A stretch of 64,000 bases of DNA from Streptomyces sp. SBT349. Lineage in GTDB: Bacteria > Actinomycetota > Actinomycetes > Streptomycetales > Streptomycetaceae. Shown here one piece after another: positions 35,572 through 43,871 of this stretch (its first letter is position 1; each line of letters starts with the position of its first letter). The DNA is taken from positions 21,159 through 85,158 of the forward strand of contig NZ_LAVK01000001.1 in assembly GCF_001083795.1 (NCBI RefSeq), in the 5' to 3' direction. Under the pieces are notes generated by a model. The model made no database searches, was not told the origin of the DNA, and worked only from the letters and a program-made list of their open reading frames with translations. Position numbers and translations under genes: made by a program.

Positions 35572-35585
35572 CAAACACACGTTCG
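35572..35585 (-). promoter_or_regulatory. LexA (SOS) box of lexA
   Basis: On the minus strand CGAACGTGTGTTTG, a near-perfect Streptomyces SOS box, about 66 nt before the lexA start. Confidence 0.85.
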
Positions 35586-35769
35586 AGTGAAATATCCCGG
35601 ATCCACCTGCGTGATCCAGGGGCCCGGTGTATGAAGCGTGATTTTATGCCCCTCCCCGGCCGCGAAGCGTGACCGCCCGTGCGGTAGCCTCCCATGCGTC
35701 CCTTCCTCGCCGTCGCCCGGGTCTCCGTTGTCACCACGCGACACGCGCGCCGATGATGTTGACAGGCAA

Positions 35770-35817
35770 ACCCCAGATCTAGTGGTCTGCTCTCTGGCAG
35801 CTCCCCACAAATTGTGG
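35770..35817 (+). promoter_or_regulatory. Tandem NrdR boxes upstream of nrdR-nrdJ
   Basis: ACCCCAGATCTAGTGG (35770-35785) and TCCCCACAAATTGTGG (35802-35817) each fit the 16-bp NrdR palindrome and are 32 bp apart, three helical turns. The first overlaps the expected core promoter following TTGACA at 35759, so dATP-bound NrdR would repress its own operon. Confidence 0.8.
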
Positions 35818-35971
35818 TCGAGGGCCTCATGGGCGGCCGGAATCGCTTATGCTGGGAAGCGCGACGACGGGTCCGCACCCGCGGCTCGTCGGAGCGGTGT
35901 CACCGCGCCGTCGGCGGGGTGTCGTCACGCTGCGTGACATGTAGGGACGAGCGCCGGAAGGGAGCGAGCCG

Positions 35972-36457
35972 ATGCACTGCCCCTTCTGCCGACACCCCGA
36001 CAGCCGTGTCGTTGACAGCCGTACCGCGGACGACGGCACCATGATCCGCCGCCGTCGGCAGTGCCCGAGCTGCTCCCGCCGCTTCACCACGGTGGAGACG
36101 GCCTCGCTCATGGTGATCAAGCGCAGCGGTGTCACCGAGCCGTTCAGCCGGGACAAGGTGATCGCCGGGGTGCGCAAGGCGTGCCAGGGGCGTCCCGTCA
36201 CCGAGGACGCCCTCGCCCAGCTGGGCCAGCGGGTGGAGGAGGCCGTGCGCGCCACCGGCAGCGCCGAGCTCTCCACCCACGACGTGGGCCTCGCCATACT
36301 CGGGCCGCTCCGCGAGCTGGACCTGGTGGCCTATCTGCGCTTCGCGTCCGTCTACCGCGCCTTCGACTCGCTCGAGGACTTCGAGGCCGCCGTCGCCGAG
36401 CTGCGCGAGGGGTTCCCCGACGCGCCCGAGCAGGCGCGACCACCCGTCGTCGGCTGA
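35972..36457 (+). CDS. nrdR: Transcriptional repressor NrdR
   Basis: Nucleotide-sensing repressor of ribonucleotide reductase genes, 161 residues. The zinc ribbon has [15 protein letters not shown] and [10 protein letters not shown] with four cysteines. The ATP-cone domain follows ([20 protein letters not shown] to [16 protein letters not shown]). It lies 149 nt upstream of nrdJ, presumably in one operon, with two NrdR boxes in front. Confidence 0.96.
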   Translation: MHCPFCRHPDSRVVDSRTADDGTMIRRRRQCPSCSRRFTTVETASLMVIKRSGVTEPFSRDKVIAGVRKACQGRPVTEDALAQLGQRVEEAVRATGSAELSTHDVGLAILGPLRELDLVAYLRFASVYRAFDSLEDFEAAVAELREGFPDAPEQARPPVVG

Positions 36458-36606
36458 GCCGGACCCGGCAGGTCCCACGGGGCCCGAGCCGACACAGACC
36501 TGACCGGAGCGCATCGTCGCGTTGCGGTCATTTCAGAACAACGGAACGCGTGGCCAGGGTCGCACCTGGCCGCACCAGGGCGTTATGCCCGGTACAGGGA
36601 GGCGGA

Positions 36607-39525
36607 ATGACTGAGACGACGAGCGGCCCGGCACGTGGTTCCCGCGCCAAGGGTGGCAAGGGAAGCAAGGGCTTGCGGATCGAGCGCATCCACACCACCC
36701 CCGGCGTGCATCCCTACGACGCGGTGGTGTGGGAGCGACGTGACGTCGTCATGACCAACTGGCGTGACGGCTCGATCAACTTCGAGCAGCGTGGCGTCGA
36801 GTTCCCCGACTTCTGGTCGGTGAACGCGGTCAACATCGTGACGAGCAAGTACTTCCGCGGCGCCGTCGGCACGCCGCAGCGGGAGGTCAGCCTCAAGCAG
36901 CTCATCGACCGGGTGGTGAAGTCCTACCGGGGCGCGGGCGAGGAGTTCGGCTACTTCGCCGGACCGGAGGACGCCGAGATCTTCGAGCACGAGCTGGCGC
37001 ACGCCCTGCTGCACCAGATCTTCAGCTTCAACTCGCCGGTCTGGTTCAACGTCGGGACCGCGCAGCCCCAGCAGGTCAGCGCCTGTTTCATCCTGTCCGT
37101 CGACGACTCGATGGAGTCGATTCTCGACTGGTACAAGGAAGAGGGGATGATCTTCAAGGGAGGTTCGGGCGCGGGGCTGAACCTGTCGCGGATCCGCTCC
37201 TCGAAGGAGCTTCTGTCCTCCGGGGGGAACGCGTCGGGCCCCGTGTCGTTCATGCGCGGCGCGGACGCCTCGGCCGGGACCATCAAGTCGGGCGGCGCCA
37301 CCCGGCGCGCGGCCAAGATGGTCGTGCTGGACGTGGACCACCCCGATGTCGAGGCGTTCATCGAGACCAAGGTCAAGGAAGAGGAGAAGATCCGCGCGCT
37401 GCGCGACGCGGGCTTCGACATGGACCTGGGCGGCGACGACATCACGTCGGTCCAGTACCAGAACGCGAACAACTCGGTGCGGGTCACCGACGACTTCATG
37501 CGGGCGGTCGAGGCGGGCGAGAAGTTCGGGCTGCGGGCGCGCCAGACCGGCGAGATCATCGAGGAGGTCGACGCCGCCGCGCTGTTCCGCAAGATGGCGG
37601 AGGCGGCGCACGCCTGCGCCGACCCGGGCATCCAGTACGACGACGTCATCAACCACTGGCACACCTCGCCCGAGTCGGGGCGCATCAGCGCCTCGAACCC
37701 GTGCAGCGAGTACATGCACCTGGACAACTCCTCCTGCAACCTCGCCTCGCTGAACCTGATGAAGTTCCTCAGCGACGACGACCGCGGGAACCAGGCGTTC
37801 GACGCGACGCGTTTCGCGCAGGTCGTCGAGCTGGTCATCACGGCGATGGACATCTCCATCTGCTTCGCCGACTTCCCGACCCGGAAGATCGGCGAGACGA
37901 CGCGGGCGTTCAGGCAGCTGGGCATCGGCTACGCGAACCTGGGTGCGCTGCTGATGGCGACCGGTCACGCCTACGACTCGGACGGCGGCAGGGCGCTGGC
38001 CGGGGCGATCACCTCGCTGATGACCGGTACCTCCTACCGTCGCTCGGCGGAGCTCGCGGCCGTGGTCGGCCCGTACGACGGGTACGCGCGCAACGCGGAC
38101 GCGCACAACCGCGTCATGCGCCAGCACTCCGACGCCAACGCCGAGGCCAAGCGCATGGACGACCTGGACACCCCGGTCTGGGCGGCGGCGACCGAGGCGT
38201 GGCAGGACGTGATCCGCCTCGGGAAGAAGAACGGTTTCCGCAATGCCCAGGCGTCGGTGCTGGCCCCGACCGGGACCATCGGCCTGATGATGGACTGCGA
38301 CACCACGGGCATCGAGCCGGACCTGGCGCTGGTGAAGTTCAAGAAGCTGGTCGGCGGCGGGTCGATGCAGATCGTGAACAACACGGTCCCCAAGGCGCTC
38401 AAGCGGCTGGGCTACCAGCCGGAGCAGGTCGAGGCGATCGTGGCGCACATCGCCGACCACGGGAACGTGGTGGACGCCCCGGGCCTGAGGCGCGAGCACT
38501 ACACGGTCTTCGACTGCGCCATGGGCGACCGGTCCATCGCGCCGATGGGCCATGTGCGCATGATGGCCGCCGCCCAGCCGTTCCTGAGCGGGGCGATCTC
38601 CAAGACGGTGAACATGCCGAGCACCAGCACGGTGGACGACGTCGCGGGGATCTACCTCCAGGGCTGGAAGCTGGGGATCAAGGCCCTCGCGGTCTACGTG
38701 GAGAACAGCAAGGTCGGCCAGCCGCTGTCGGCGAAGAAGCAGGACAAGGCCGACACGGTGAACGGGGTCGCGGGGGGCGGCGAGCGGGCCGCGGTGGTGT
38801 CCGCCGAGCCCGAGAAGGTCGTGGAGTACCGGCCGGTGCGCAAGCGGCTGCCCAAGGGCCGTCCCGGCATCACCACCTCGTTCACCGTGGGCGGCGCCGA
38901 GGGCTACATGACCGCCAACTCCTACCCGGACGACGGTCTCGGCGAGGTCTTCCTGAAGATGTCCAAGCAGGGTTCGACCCTGGCGGGCATGATGGACGCC
39001 TTCTCCATCGCGGTGTCGGTGGGCCTCCAGTACGGCGTGCCGCTGGAGACGTACGTCTCGAAGTTCACCAACATGCGCTTCGAGCCGGCCGGGATGACGG
39101 ACGACCAGGACGTGCGGATGGCGCAGTCCATCGTGGACTACATCTTCCGGCGGCTGGCGCTGGACTTCCTGCCCTTCGAGACCAGGTCGGCGCTCGGCAT
39201 CCACACGGCGGCCGAGCGGCAGCGGCACCTGGAGACGGGGTCCTACGAGCCCACGGACGAGGAACTGGACGTGGAGGGTCTGTCCCAGTCGGCTCCGCTC
39301 CAGAACGCCGCGCCCACCCCGCCGCCCGCTCCCGAGGTGGCTCCGCCGGTCGCGGCGGCGGCGGTCCCCGCGCCCAAGGAGGCGCACAGCTCCACGGAGC
39401 TGGCCGAGATGCAGCTCGGGCTGAACGCCGACGCCCCGCTCTGCCTGTCCTGCGGCACCAAGATGCGCCGCGCGGGCAGCTGCTACCTCTGCGAGGGCTG
39501 CGGGTCCACCAGCGGTTGCAGCTGA
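36607..39525 (+). CDS. nrdJ: Adenosylcobalamin-dependent (class II) ribonucleotide reductase NrdJ
   Basis: Makes deoxyribonucleotides with a B12-generated thiyl radical, so it works with or without oxygen; 972 residues, ATG at 36607 after a GGAGGCGG ribosome-binding region. Recognisable parts: SPVWFNVGTAQPQQVSACFI (redox Cys), FKGGSGAGLNLSRIRSS, ISASNPCSEYMHLDNSSCNL (radical Cys loop), VLAPTGTIGLMMDCDTTGIE and a C-terminal zinc-ribbon-like CLSCGTKMRRAGSCYLCEGC for thioredoxin exchange. Streptomyces also has a class I enzyme elsewhere; this one is controlled by NrdR. Confidence 0.97.
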   Translation: MTETTSGPARGSRAKGGKGSKGLRIERIHTTPGVHPYDAVVWERRDVVMTNWRDGSINFEQRGVEFPDFWSVNAVNIVTSKYFRGAVGTPQREVSLKQLIDRVVKSYRGAGEEFGYFAGPEDAEIFEHELAHALLHQIFSFNSPVWFNVGTAQPQQVSACFILSVDDSMESILDWYKEEGMIFKGGSGAGLNLSRIRSSKELLSSGGNASGPVSFMRGADASAGTIKSGGATRRAAKMVVLDVDHPDVEAFIETKVKEEEKIRALRDAGFDMDLGGDDITSVQYQNANNSVRVTDDFMRAVEAGEKFGLRARQTGEIIEEVDAAALFRKMAEAAHACADPGIQYDDVINHWHTSPESGRISASNPCSEYMHLDNSSCNLASLNLMKFLSDDDRGNQAFDATRFAQVVELVITAMDISICFADFPTRKIGETTRAFRQLGIGYANLGALLMATGHAYDSDGGRALAGAITSLMTGTSYRRSAELAAVVGPYDGYARNADAHNRVMRQHSDANAEAKRMDDLDTPVWAAATEAWQDVIRLGKKNGFRNAQASVLAPTGTIGLMMDCDTTGIEPDLALVKFKKLVGGGSMQIVNNTVPKALKRLGYQPEQVEAIVAHIADHGNVVDAPGLRREHYTVFDCAMGDRSIAPMGHVRMMAAAQPFLSGAISKTVNMPSTSTVDDVAGIYLQGWKLGIKALAVYVENSKVGQPLSAKKQDKADTVNGVAGGGERAAVVSAEPEKVVEYRPVRKRLPKGRPGITTSFTVGGAEGYMTANSYPDDGLGEVFLKMSKQGSTLAGMMDAFSIAVSVGLQYGVPLETYVSKFTNMRFEPAGMTDDQDVRMAQSIVDYIFRRLALDFLPFETRSALGIHTAAERQRHLETGSYEPTDEELDVEGLSQSAPLQNAAPTPPPAPEVAPPVAAAAVPAPKEAHSSTELAEMQLGLNADAPLCLSCGTKMRRAGSCYLCEGCGSTSGCS

Positions 39526-39561
39526 GACGGCGCGGTCCGGGGCGGCGGGCGCCCGGCCGAC

Positions 39562-39610
39562 GGACGCGGACGGCGGGGAACTCCCAGTGGGTTCCCCGCC
39601 GTCCGCGTCC
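39562..39610. terminator. Bidirectional terminator between nrdJ and the beta-propeller gene
   Basis: A perfect 20-bp stem (39562-39581 with 39591-39610) and a 9-nt loop, lying between convergent stops at 39525 and 39620. Confidence 0.9.
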
Positions 39611-39619
39611 CCCAGGGGG

Positions 39620-40753
39620 TTACCGTCCCGAGTACTGGATGAGTTCGTAGCTGTTGGACCTGCCCTCGCCCTCCAGGCGCGAGTAGGTGCCGACGGCCCA
39701 GAGGCGGCCGGTGTGGCCGATGGGGGCCAGGTCGGCGATGCTGTACGCCTGGGTCTGGCCGTCGTCGACGCGCTCGCCGGAGACGCGCTCCCAGTCGTGG
39801 CCGTCGTAGTGCCAGTAGAACGGCGGGGACTCGAAGCCGTCCGGGTCGCCGGTGAGCCAGAGGCCGCCGCGGCCGTCGCCGTGCAGCACGCGGGGCGCGA
39901 GCTCGTCGAGCGGCGCGTCCACCTGCTCCCAGTCGCGGCCGTCCCAGTGCCAGAGCTGGTACTCGGGGCCGTTCTCCCCCCACGGGACGAGGTCGCCGAC
40001 CAGCCACACGTCGTCGCTCGACTCGGCGTACAGATGGACGGGGCGCAGCCCGGGGGTCGGGGGTGCCATGTCGTGCCAGTCGCGGCCGTCCCAGTGCCTG
40101 ACCACGGGCTGGAGCTGCTCGCCGAGGTCGGCCGATCCGCCCACGGCCCAGATGTCGCGGGAGGAGAGGGCCTGGAGGTCGAGGATGTTGTGGCCCGAGC
40201 CCAGGTCGGTGGTCACCCACCGGCCGTCCTGGTAGGTGGATATCCAGCGGTCACCGGCCAGCCAGGCACCGCCGTGGACGGCGGCGATCTCGGCGCGGCT
40301 GCCGTAGTGGCCGGCGTTCGGCAGCTCGGGGAGGTCGACGAGGCGCCAGCGCAGGCCGTCGAAGTGCGCGGTCAGCTCCTCCTGGCCGTTCCGTCCATAG
40401 GCCCAGACGTCGTGCGGGGAAGAGGCGTTCACCGAGTGCCAGCTGGTGGCCTCGGGCAGGCCGGGGGCTCGGTCCTCGTTCCAGGAGAAGCCGTTCCAGC
40501 GGAGGACGACGCCCTCGGAGCTGCTGTTCTCGTTCGTCTGGCTGCCCACGGCCCAGGCCGCGAACGGGCCCGCGGCCGTGACCGAGCTCATGGAGGAGCC
40601 CCAGGTCAGCCGGCCGGCCGAGGCGGTTGCCCAGCCGGGGTGTCCACCGGTGGCGTCGGGGCCGGGGGCGGCCGACGCCGTCGGCGCGAGTAAGGCGGTG
40701 GTGGCCGTGACGAGTATCGGTAGGGCGATCCTCAGGAGTGATCGCTTGCTCAT
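39620..40753 (-). CDS. Secreted beta-propeller-like protein
   Basis: Predicted extracellular protein of 377 residues with a Sec signal peptide (MSKRSLLRIALPILVTATTA, cleavage after PTASA). The mature part is built of repeated blades with a DxWxxG turn followed by HWDGRDW or similar: HDVWAYGRNG with AHFDGLRW, RDIWAVGGSA with RHWDGRDW, DDVWLVGDLV with WHWDGRDW, then GLWLTGDPDG with YWHYDGHDW. This is a kelch/propeller-like architecture of five or more blades with no catalytic motif. Upstream in-frame sequence belongs to another gene's antisense strand and was excluded. The role is unknown; it could bind glycans or proteins. Confidence 0.8.
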   Translation of the reverse strand: MSKRSLLRIALPILVTATTALLAPTASAAPGPDATGGHPGWATASAGRLTWGSSMSSVTAAGPFAAWAVGSQTNENSSSEGVVLRWNGFSWNEDRAPGLPEATSWHSVNASSPHDVWAYGRNGQEELTAHFDGLRWRLVDLPELPNAGHYGSRAEIAAVHGGAWLAGDRWISTYQDGRWVTTDLGSGHNILDLQALSSRDIWAVGGSADLGEQLQPVVRHWDGRDWHDMAPPTPGLRPVHLYAESSDDVWLVGDLVPWGENGPEYQLWHWDGRDWEQVDAPLDELAPRVLHGDGRGGLWLTGDPDGFESPPFYWHYDGHDWERVSGERVDDGQTQAYSIADLAPIGHTGRLWAVGTYSRLEGEGRSNSYELIQYSGR

Positions 40754-40925
40754 GCTGGTCCTTCCCTGCGCGACATTGGGCCGGAAAGGGGTCTGCCTCG
40801 CGGCGCCCCCGTGTGGAGGAAGACTCGCCACCTCGCGGGCCGGTTGTACGTGGAGGGGCGCGCATGCTCGCCCTGCGCGCTCTGCGTCGTTCGGTGACGA
40901 TGGGGGAGGTGGAAGGTGGTGGGCC

Positions 40926-41690
40926 ATGCGGAGCGTGATCCTGGTGACCGGCGGCTCTGGAACGGTGGGCCGCGAGGTGGTGCGCAGGCTGCTGGAGGAC
41001 GAGCATGAGGTGCGGGTGTTCAGCCGTCGGGAGCGGCCGGACATCGGACGCTCGCCGGTCGAGTGGCGCCGGGGGGATCTGCGGACGGGCGAAGGTCTGC
41101 CCGAGGCGCTGGCCGGTGTCGACGTGGTGGTGCACTGCGCCACGGGGGGCGGGCGCGTCGATGTGGCGCTGACGCGGCGGCTGACCGAGGCGGCGCTCCG
41201 GGCGGGAGAACCGCACCTGGTCTCCCTCTCGATCGTCGGCGCCGACCGCGCGCCGGGCCTGCCGTTGTTCCGGGCGAAGCTGGCGTGCGAGCGGATCGTG
41301 GAAGAGTCGGGGCTGCCCTGGACCGTGCTGCGGACCACCCAGTTCCATGGGCTGATCACGCGGGTGGTGGCGGCGCAGCGCTGGCTTCCCGTGGTGGTCA
41401 CGCTGGGCGGTGGCGTGCGGCTCCAGCCGGTGGCGGAGCGGGAGGTGGGGGAGCGGCTGGTCGAGCTCGCGGTGGGTGAGCCGGTGGGCCGGGCCGAGGA
41501 CATGGCCGGTCCCGAGATCAGGACGGCGAGAGAGCTGACGCGGACGGGGGGGCGGGCCGGGGGGCTGCGGCGGCCGGTGGTGGGGGTCAGGCTGCCGGGT
41601 AAGGCGTTCCGTGCGGTGCGCGACGGCGCGCTGCTCGCGCCCGACCATGCCGTGGGCCGGGTCGGTTTCGCGGAGTATGTGGCCGCCTGA
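40926..41690 (+). CDS. NAD(P)H-binding atypical SDR (NmrA-like)
   Basis: Rossmann-fold protein of 254 residues, starting MRSVILVTGGSGTVGREVVR with the TGGxGxxG nucleotide motif of atypical short-chain dehydrogenases. It continues with VRVFSRRERPD (NADP preference of the first turn), DLRTGEGLPEALAGVDVVVH, ERIVEESGLPWTVLRTTQFH and a C-terminal substrate region. The YxxxK catalytic pair of classical SDRs is not seen. GGAGGTGGAAGG precedes the ATG. It may be an NmrA-like sensor or a reductase; the substrate is unknown. Confidence 0.82.
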   Translation: MRSVILVTGGSGTVGREVVRRLLEDEHEVRVFSRRERPDIGRSPVEWRRGDLRTGEGLPEALAGVDVVVHCATGGGRVDVALTRRLTEAALRAGEPHLVSLSIVGADRAPGLPLFRAKLACERIVEESGLPWTVLRTTQFHGLITRVVAAQRWLPVVVTLGGGVRLQPVAEREVGERLVELAVGEPVGRAEDMAGPEIRTARELTRTGGRAGGLRRPVVGVRLPGKAFRAVRDGALLAPDHAVGRVGFAEYVAA

Positions 41691-41798
41691 GAGCGTCCGG
41701 TGAGGCGAACGGGGCGCCGGTGTGGAGGCGTTGGAGCCCTCGCCGGGAACGGGCGGGCGTGATCGGCGATCTCGTGCCTCCCGTGCCGGGGATGGCCG

Positions 41799-41804
41799 TA
41801 CGAT
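41799..41804 (+). promoter_or_regulatory. -10 box of a probable leaderless promoter
   Basis: TACGAT ends 6 nt before the GTG at 41811. Confidence 0.5.
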
Positions 41805-41810
41805 GGCGCG

Positions 41811-42419
41811 GTGCTGGTCAAGTGGATGCGGTGCGCCGTGCTCGATCGAGCGGGATTCGAGCGGGGGCAGCGGAAGTGGGCGGGGCTGCCCGGCGAGCCC
41901 GGGTTCCGGGCGCAGGGCGGCGGATGGAGCCGCTCCAGGCCCGGCGTCGCGCATCTGTTCGGATTCTGGGAGAGCCGGGCGTTCTACGACTCGTTCATGG
42001 CCCGTTCCCACGACCGCCTCGCGGCGGCGCAGAACGGCACATACCAGGACATGCGCGTGCGGCTCTTCCAGTACCGCTTCGACGTGAAGATGGGCTTCGA
42101 GCCACGGTTCACCGAGGCGAACCTGCTGCGGGTGGCACACTGCCGCGTCCACAAGGACCGCGCCGAGCACTTCGCCCTCATGCAGGAGAAGGTCTGGAAC
42201 CCGGCGATGGCGGGCTCGCCCGGCATGCTCCGGGGCGTCTTCGCCGAGGCGGAGCCGGAGAGCGAGTTCCTCGTGCTGTCCATGTGGGATTCCGCCGCCG
42301 AACGTGCCAAGTACCGCACCGAGCGGGTGGAGCGCCTGGCCCTGCGGGCCCAGATGGGAGCGGATCTCGCGGCGATAGCCGGGGATGTCATCGACATGGA
42401 GCCGTCGTGGACGGTCTGA
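41811..42419 (+). CDS. YdbC/DUF4937-like protein with two ABM-type halves
   Basis: A 202-residue protein resembling the YdbC (DUF4937) family. Two dimeric alpha-beta-barrel halves are visible: residues 1-85 (LVKWMRCAVLDRAGF, FGFWESRAFYDSFMARSHD) and 95-200 (LLRVAHCRVHKDRAEHFALM, LSMWDSAAERAKYRTERVER). Such folds bind heme or act as cofactor-free monooxygenases, but no catalytic residue can be assigned. The GTG at 41811 is preceded by TACGAT at leaderless spacing. Confidence 0.7.
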   Translation: MLVKWMRCAVLDRAGFERGQRKWAGLPGEPGFRAQGGGWSRSRPGVAHLFGFWESRAFYDSFMARSHDRLAAAQNGTYQDMRVRLFQYRFDVKMGFEPRFTEANLLRVAHCRVHKDRAEHFALMQEKVWNPAMAGSPGMLRGVFAEAEPESEFLVLSMWDSAAERAKYRTERVERLALRAQMGADLAAIAGDVIDMEPSWTV

Positions 42420-42463
42420 GCCCTCACCACGTGGACGGACCGGCGGGCCGCCCGCCGTCGAAT

Positions 42464-42469
42464 TAGGCT
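42464..42469 (+). promoter_or_regulatory. -10 box that decides the phosphatase start
   Basis: TAGGCT lies 1 nt before the ATG at 42471 but 7 nt before the in-frame ATG at 42477. Leaderless spacing therefore favours 42477. Confidence 0.5.
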
Positions 42470-42476
42470 GATGGCC

Positions 42477-43142
42477 ATGGCACGACCTCGGCGCATCGTC
42501 CTCCTCCGGCACGGGGAGTCCCAGGGGAACCACGACGACGCCGTCTACGAACGCGTCCCCGACCATGCTCTGGCGCTGACGGAGAAGGGCAGAAAGCAGG
42601 CGGAGGTCGCGGGCGAGCGCCTGCGGGCGGTCTTCGGCGAGGAGCGGGTGTCCGCCTATGTCTCTCCCTACCAGCGCACCCACCAGACCTTCCGCGCGCT
42701 CCGCCTCGACCCCGCCCGGGTGCGGGTGCGGGAGGAGCCGCGCCTGCGCGAGCAGGACTGGGGCAATTGGCAGGACCGCGAGGACGTCCAGCGGCAGAAG
42801 CAGGCGCGGGACGCCTATGGCCACTTCTTCTACCGCTTCGCCCAGGGAGAGTCGGGCGCCGATGTCTACGACCGGGTGGGGGCGTTCCTGGAGAGTCTGT
42901 GGCGCAGCTTCGAGGAGCCCGACCACCCGCCGAATGTGCTGCTGGTGACCCACGGGCTGACGATGCGCCTGTTCTGCATGCGCTGGCTGCACTGGACCGT
43001 CCCGGAGTTCGAGTCGCTGTCCAACCCGGGCAATGGCGAGACCCGCGAACTGCTGCTGGGCCGCGAGGGCCGCTACCACTTGGACCGGCCCTTCGAGCAC
43101 TGGCACACACCCGAGCGGCCCTTCGACGGGTGGTGCACATAG
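42477..43142 (+). CDS. Histidine phosphatase family protein
   Basis: Phosphoglycerate-mutase-like phosphatase, 221 residues. The phospho-histidine motif [10 protein letters not shown] is near the N-terminus, followed by [28 protein letters not shown], the acid region [10 protein letters not shown] and the second histidine in [12 protein letters not shown]. Streptomyces members of this group are uncharacterised. An ATG six bases upstream is the alternative start. It is followed by rnhB at 13 nt, so the two are probably one transcript. Confidence 0.88.
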   Translation: MARPRRIVLLRHGESQGNHDDAVYERVPDHALALTEKGRKQAEVAGERLRAVFGEERVSAYVSPYQRTHQTFRALRLDPARVRVREEPRLREQDWGNWQDREDVQRQKQARDAYGHFFYRFAQGESGADVYDRVGAFLESLWRSFEEPDHPPNVLLVTHGLTMRLFCMRWLHWTVPEFESLSNPGNGETRELLLGREGRYHLDRPFEHWHTPERPFDGWCT

Positions 43143-43155
43143 GGTGGACGCCGTC

Positions 43156-43860
43156 ATGCCGTACGAGCCTCCTACTCACCGTGTCGAGCGGTCCGTTCGC
43201 GCGCTCACCGGAGCGCGGGTCGTGGCCGGGGTCGACGAGGTCGGCCGCGGCGCCTGGGCCGGTCCGGTCACCGTGTGCGCCGCCGTCACCGGACTGCGCC
43301 GTCCCCCCGAGGGCCTGACCGACTCCAAGCTGCTGACTCCCCTGCGCAGAACCGCCCTGGCGGACGTGCTCCACGACTGGGTGACGTCGTACGCGCTGGG
43401 GCACGCCTCCCCTCAGGAGATCGACGCCCTCGGTATGACGGCCGCCCTGCGCCTCGCCGCGGGCCGGGCCCTCGAACAGCTCCCGGAGCGCCCCGACGCC
43501 GTGATCCTGGACGGCAAGCACGACTACCTCGGATCGCCGTGGCACGTGCGGACGGTCATCAAGGGCGACCAGTCGTGCGTCGCGGTGGCCGCGGCCTCCG
43601 TCATCGCCAAGGTGCGCCGCGACGCGATGCTTGCCGAACTCGCCCCTGAACACCCGCCGTACGCGTTCGAGAGCAACGTCGGCTATCCGTCGCCCGTGCA
43701 CAAGGCCGCGCTGGAGGATCACGGTCCCACGCCGCACCACCGCCACTCCTGGGCGTTTCTCGACGCGCTGCCGCGCTGGCGCCACCTCAAGCTCCCCTCG
43801 CACCGTGACGCCCTGGCGTCCGAGAACCTGGAGGACGCCGGCCAGCTCGGCATGTTCTGA
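43156..43860 (+). CDS. rnhB: Ribonuclease HII
   Basis: Endonuclease that removes ribonucleotides misincorporated in DNA, 234 residues. The metal-binding DEDD residues lie in [30 protein letters not shown] and [10 protein letters not shown]. The family signature [13 protein letters not shown] with RHSWAF follows. A GTG at 43144 just upstream is in frame and cannot be excluded. The stop is 11 nt from the convergent recQ stop. Confidence 0.95.
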   Translation: MPYEPPTHRVERSVRALTGARVVAGVDEVGRGAWAGPVTVCAAVTGLRRPPEGLTDSKLLTPLRRTALADVLHDWVTSYALGHASPQEIDALGMTAALRLAAGRALEQLPERPDAVILDGKHDYLGSPWHVRTVIKGDQSCVAVAAASVIAKVRRDAMLAELAPEHPPYAFESNVGYPSPVHKAALEDHGPTPHHRHSWAFLDALPRWRHLKLPSHRDALASENLEDAGQLGMF

Positions 43861-43871
43861 TCCGGACATCG

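Larger units (their letters stand above)
35507..35971. other. Divergent lexA-nrdR control region
   Basis: 465 bases with no gene. It contains the lexA LexA box near its left end, a TTGACA -35-like element at 35759-35764 directed toward nrdR, and two NrdR-type boxes 32 bp apart. Local A+T is higher than in the flanking genes. Confidence 0.75.

Noticed and set aside
35521..35600. TTGTCAGACTAGGG on the minus strand upstream of lexA, resembling the PafBC motif
   Set aside because: The spacing between TTGTCAG and TAGGG is far too short for the motif; lexA instead has a good LexA box.
39620..41821. Beta-propeller frame open upstream to 41821 as a 733-residue protein
   Set aside because: The upstream part is antisense to the NAD-binding gene; a clear Sec signal peptide begins at 40753.
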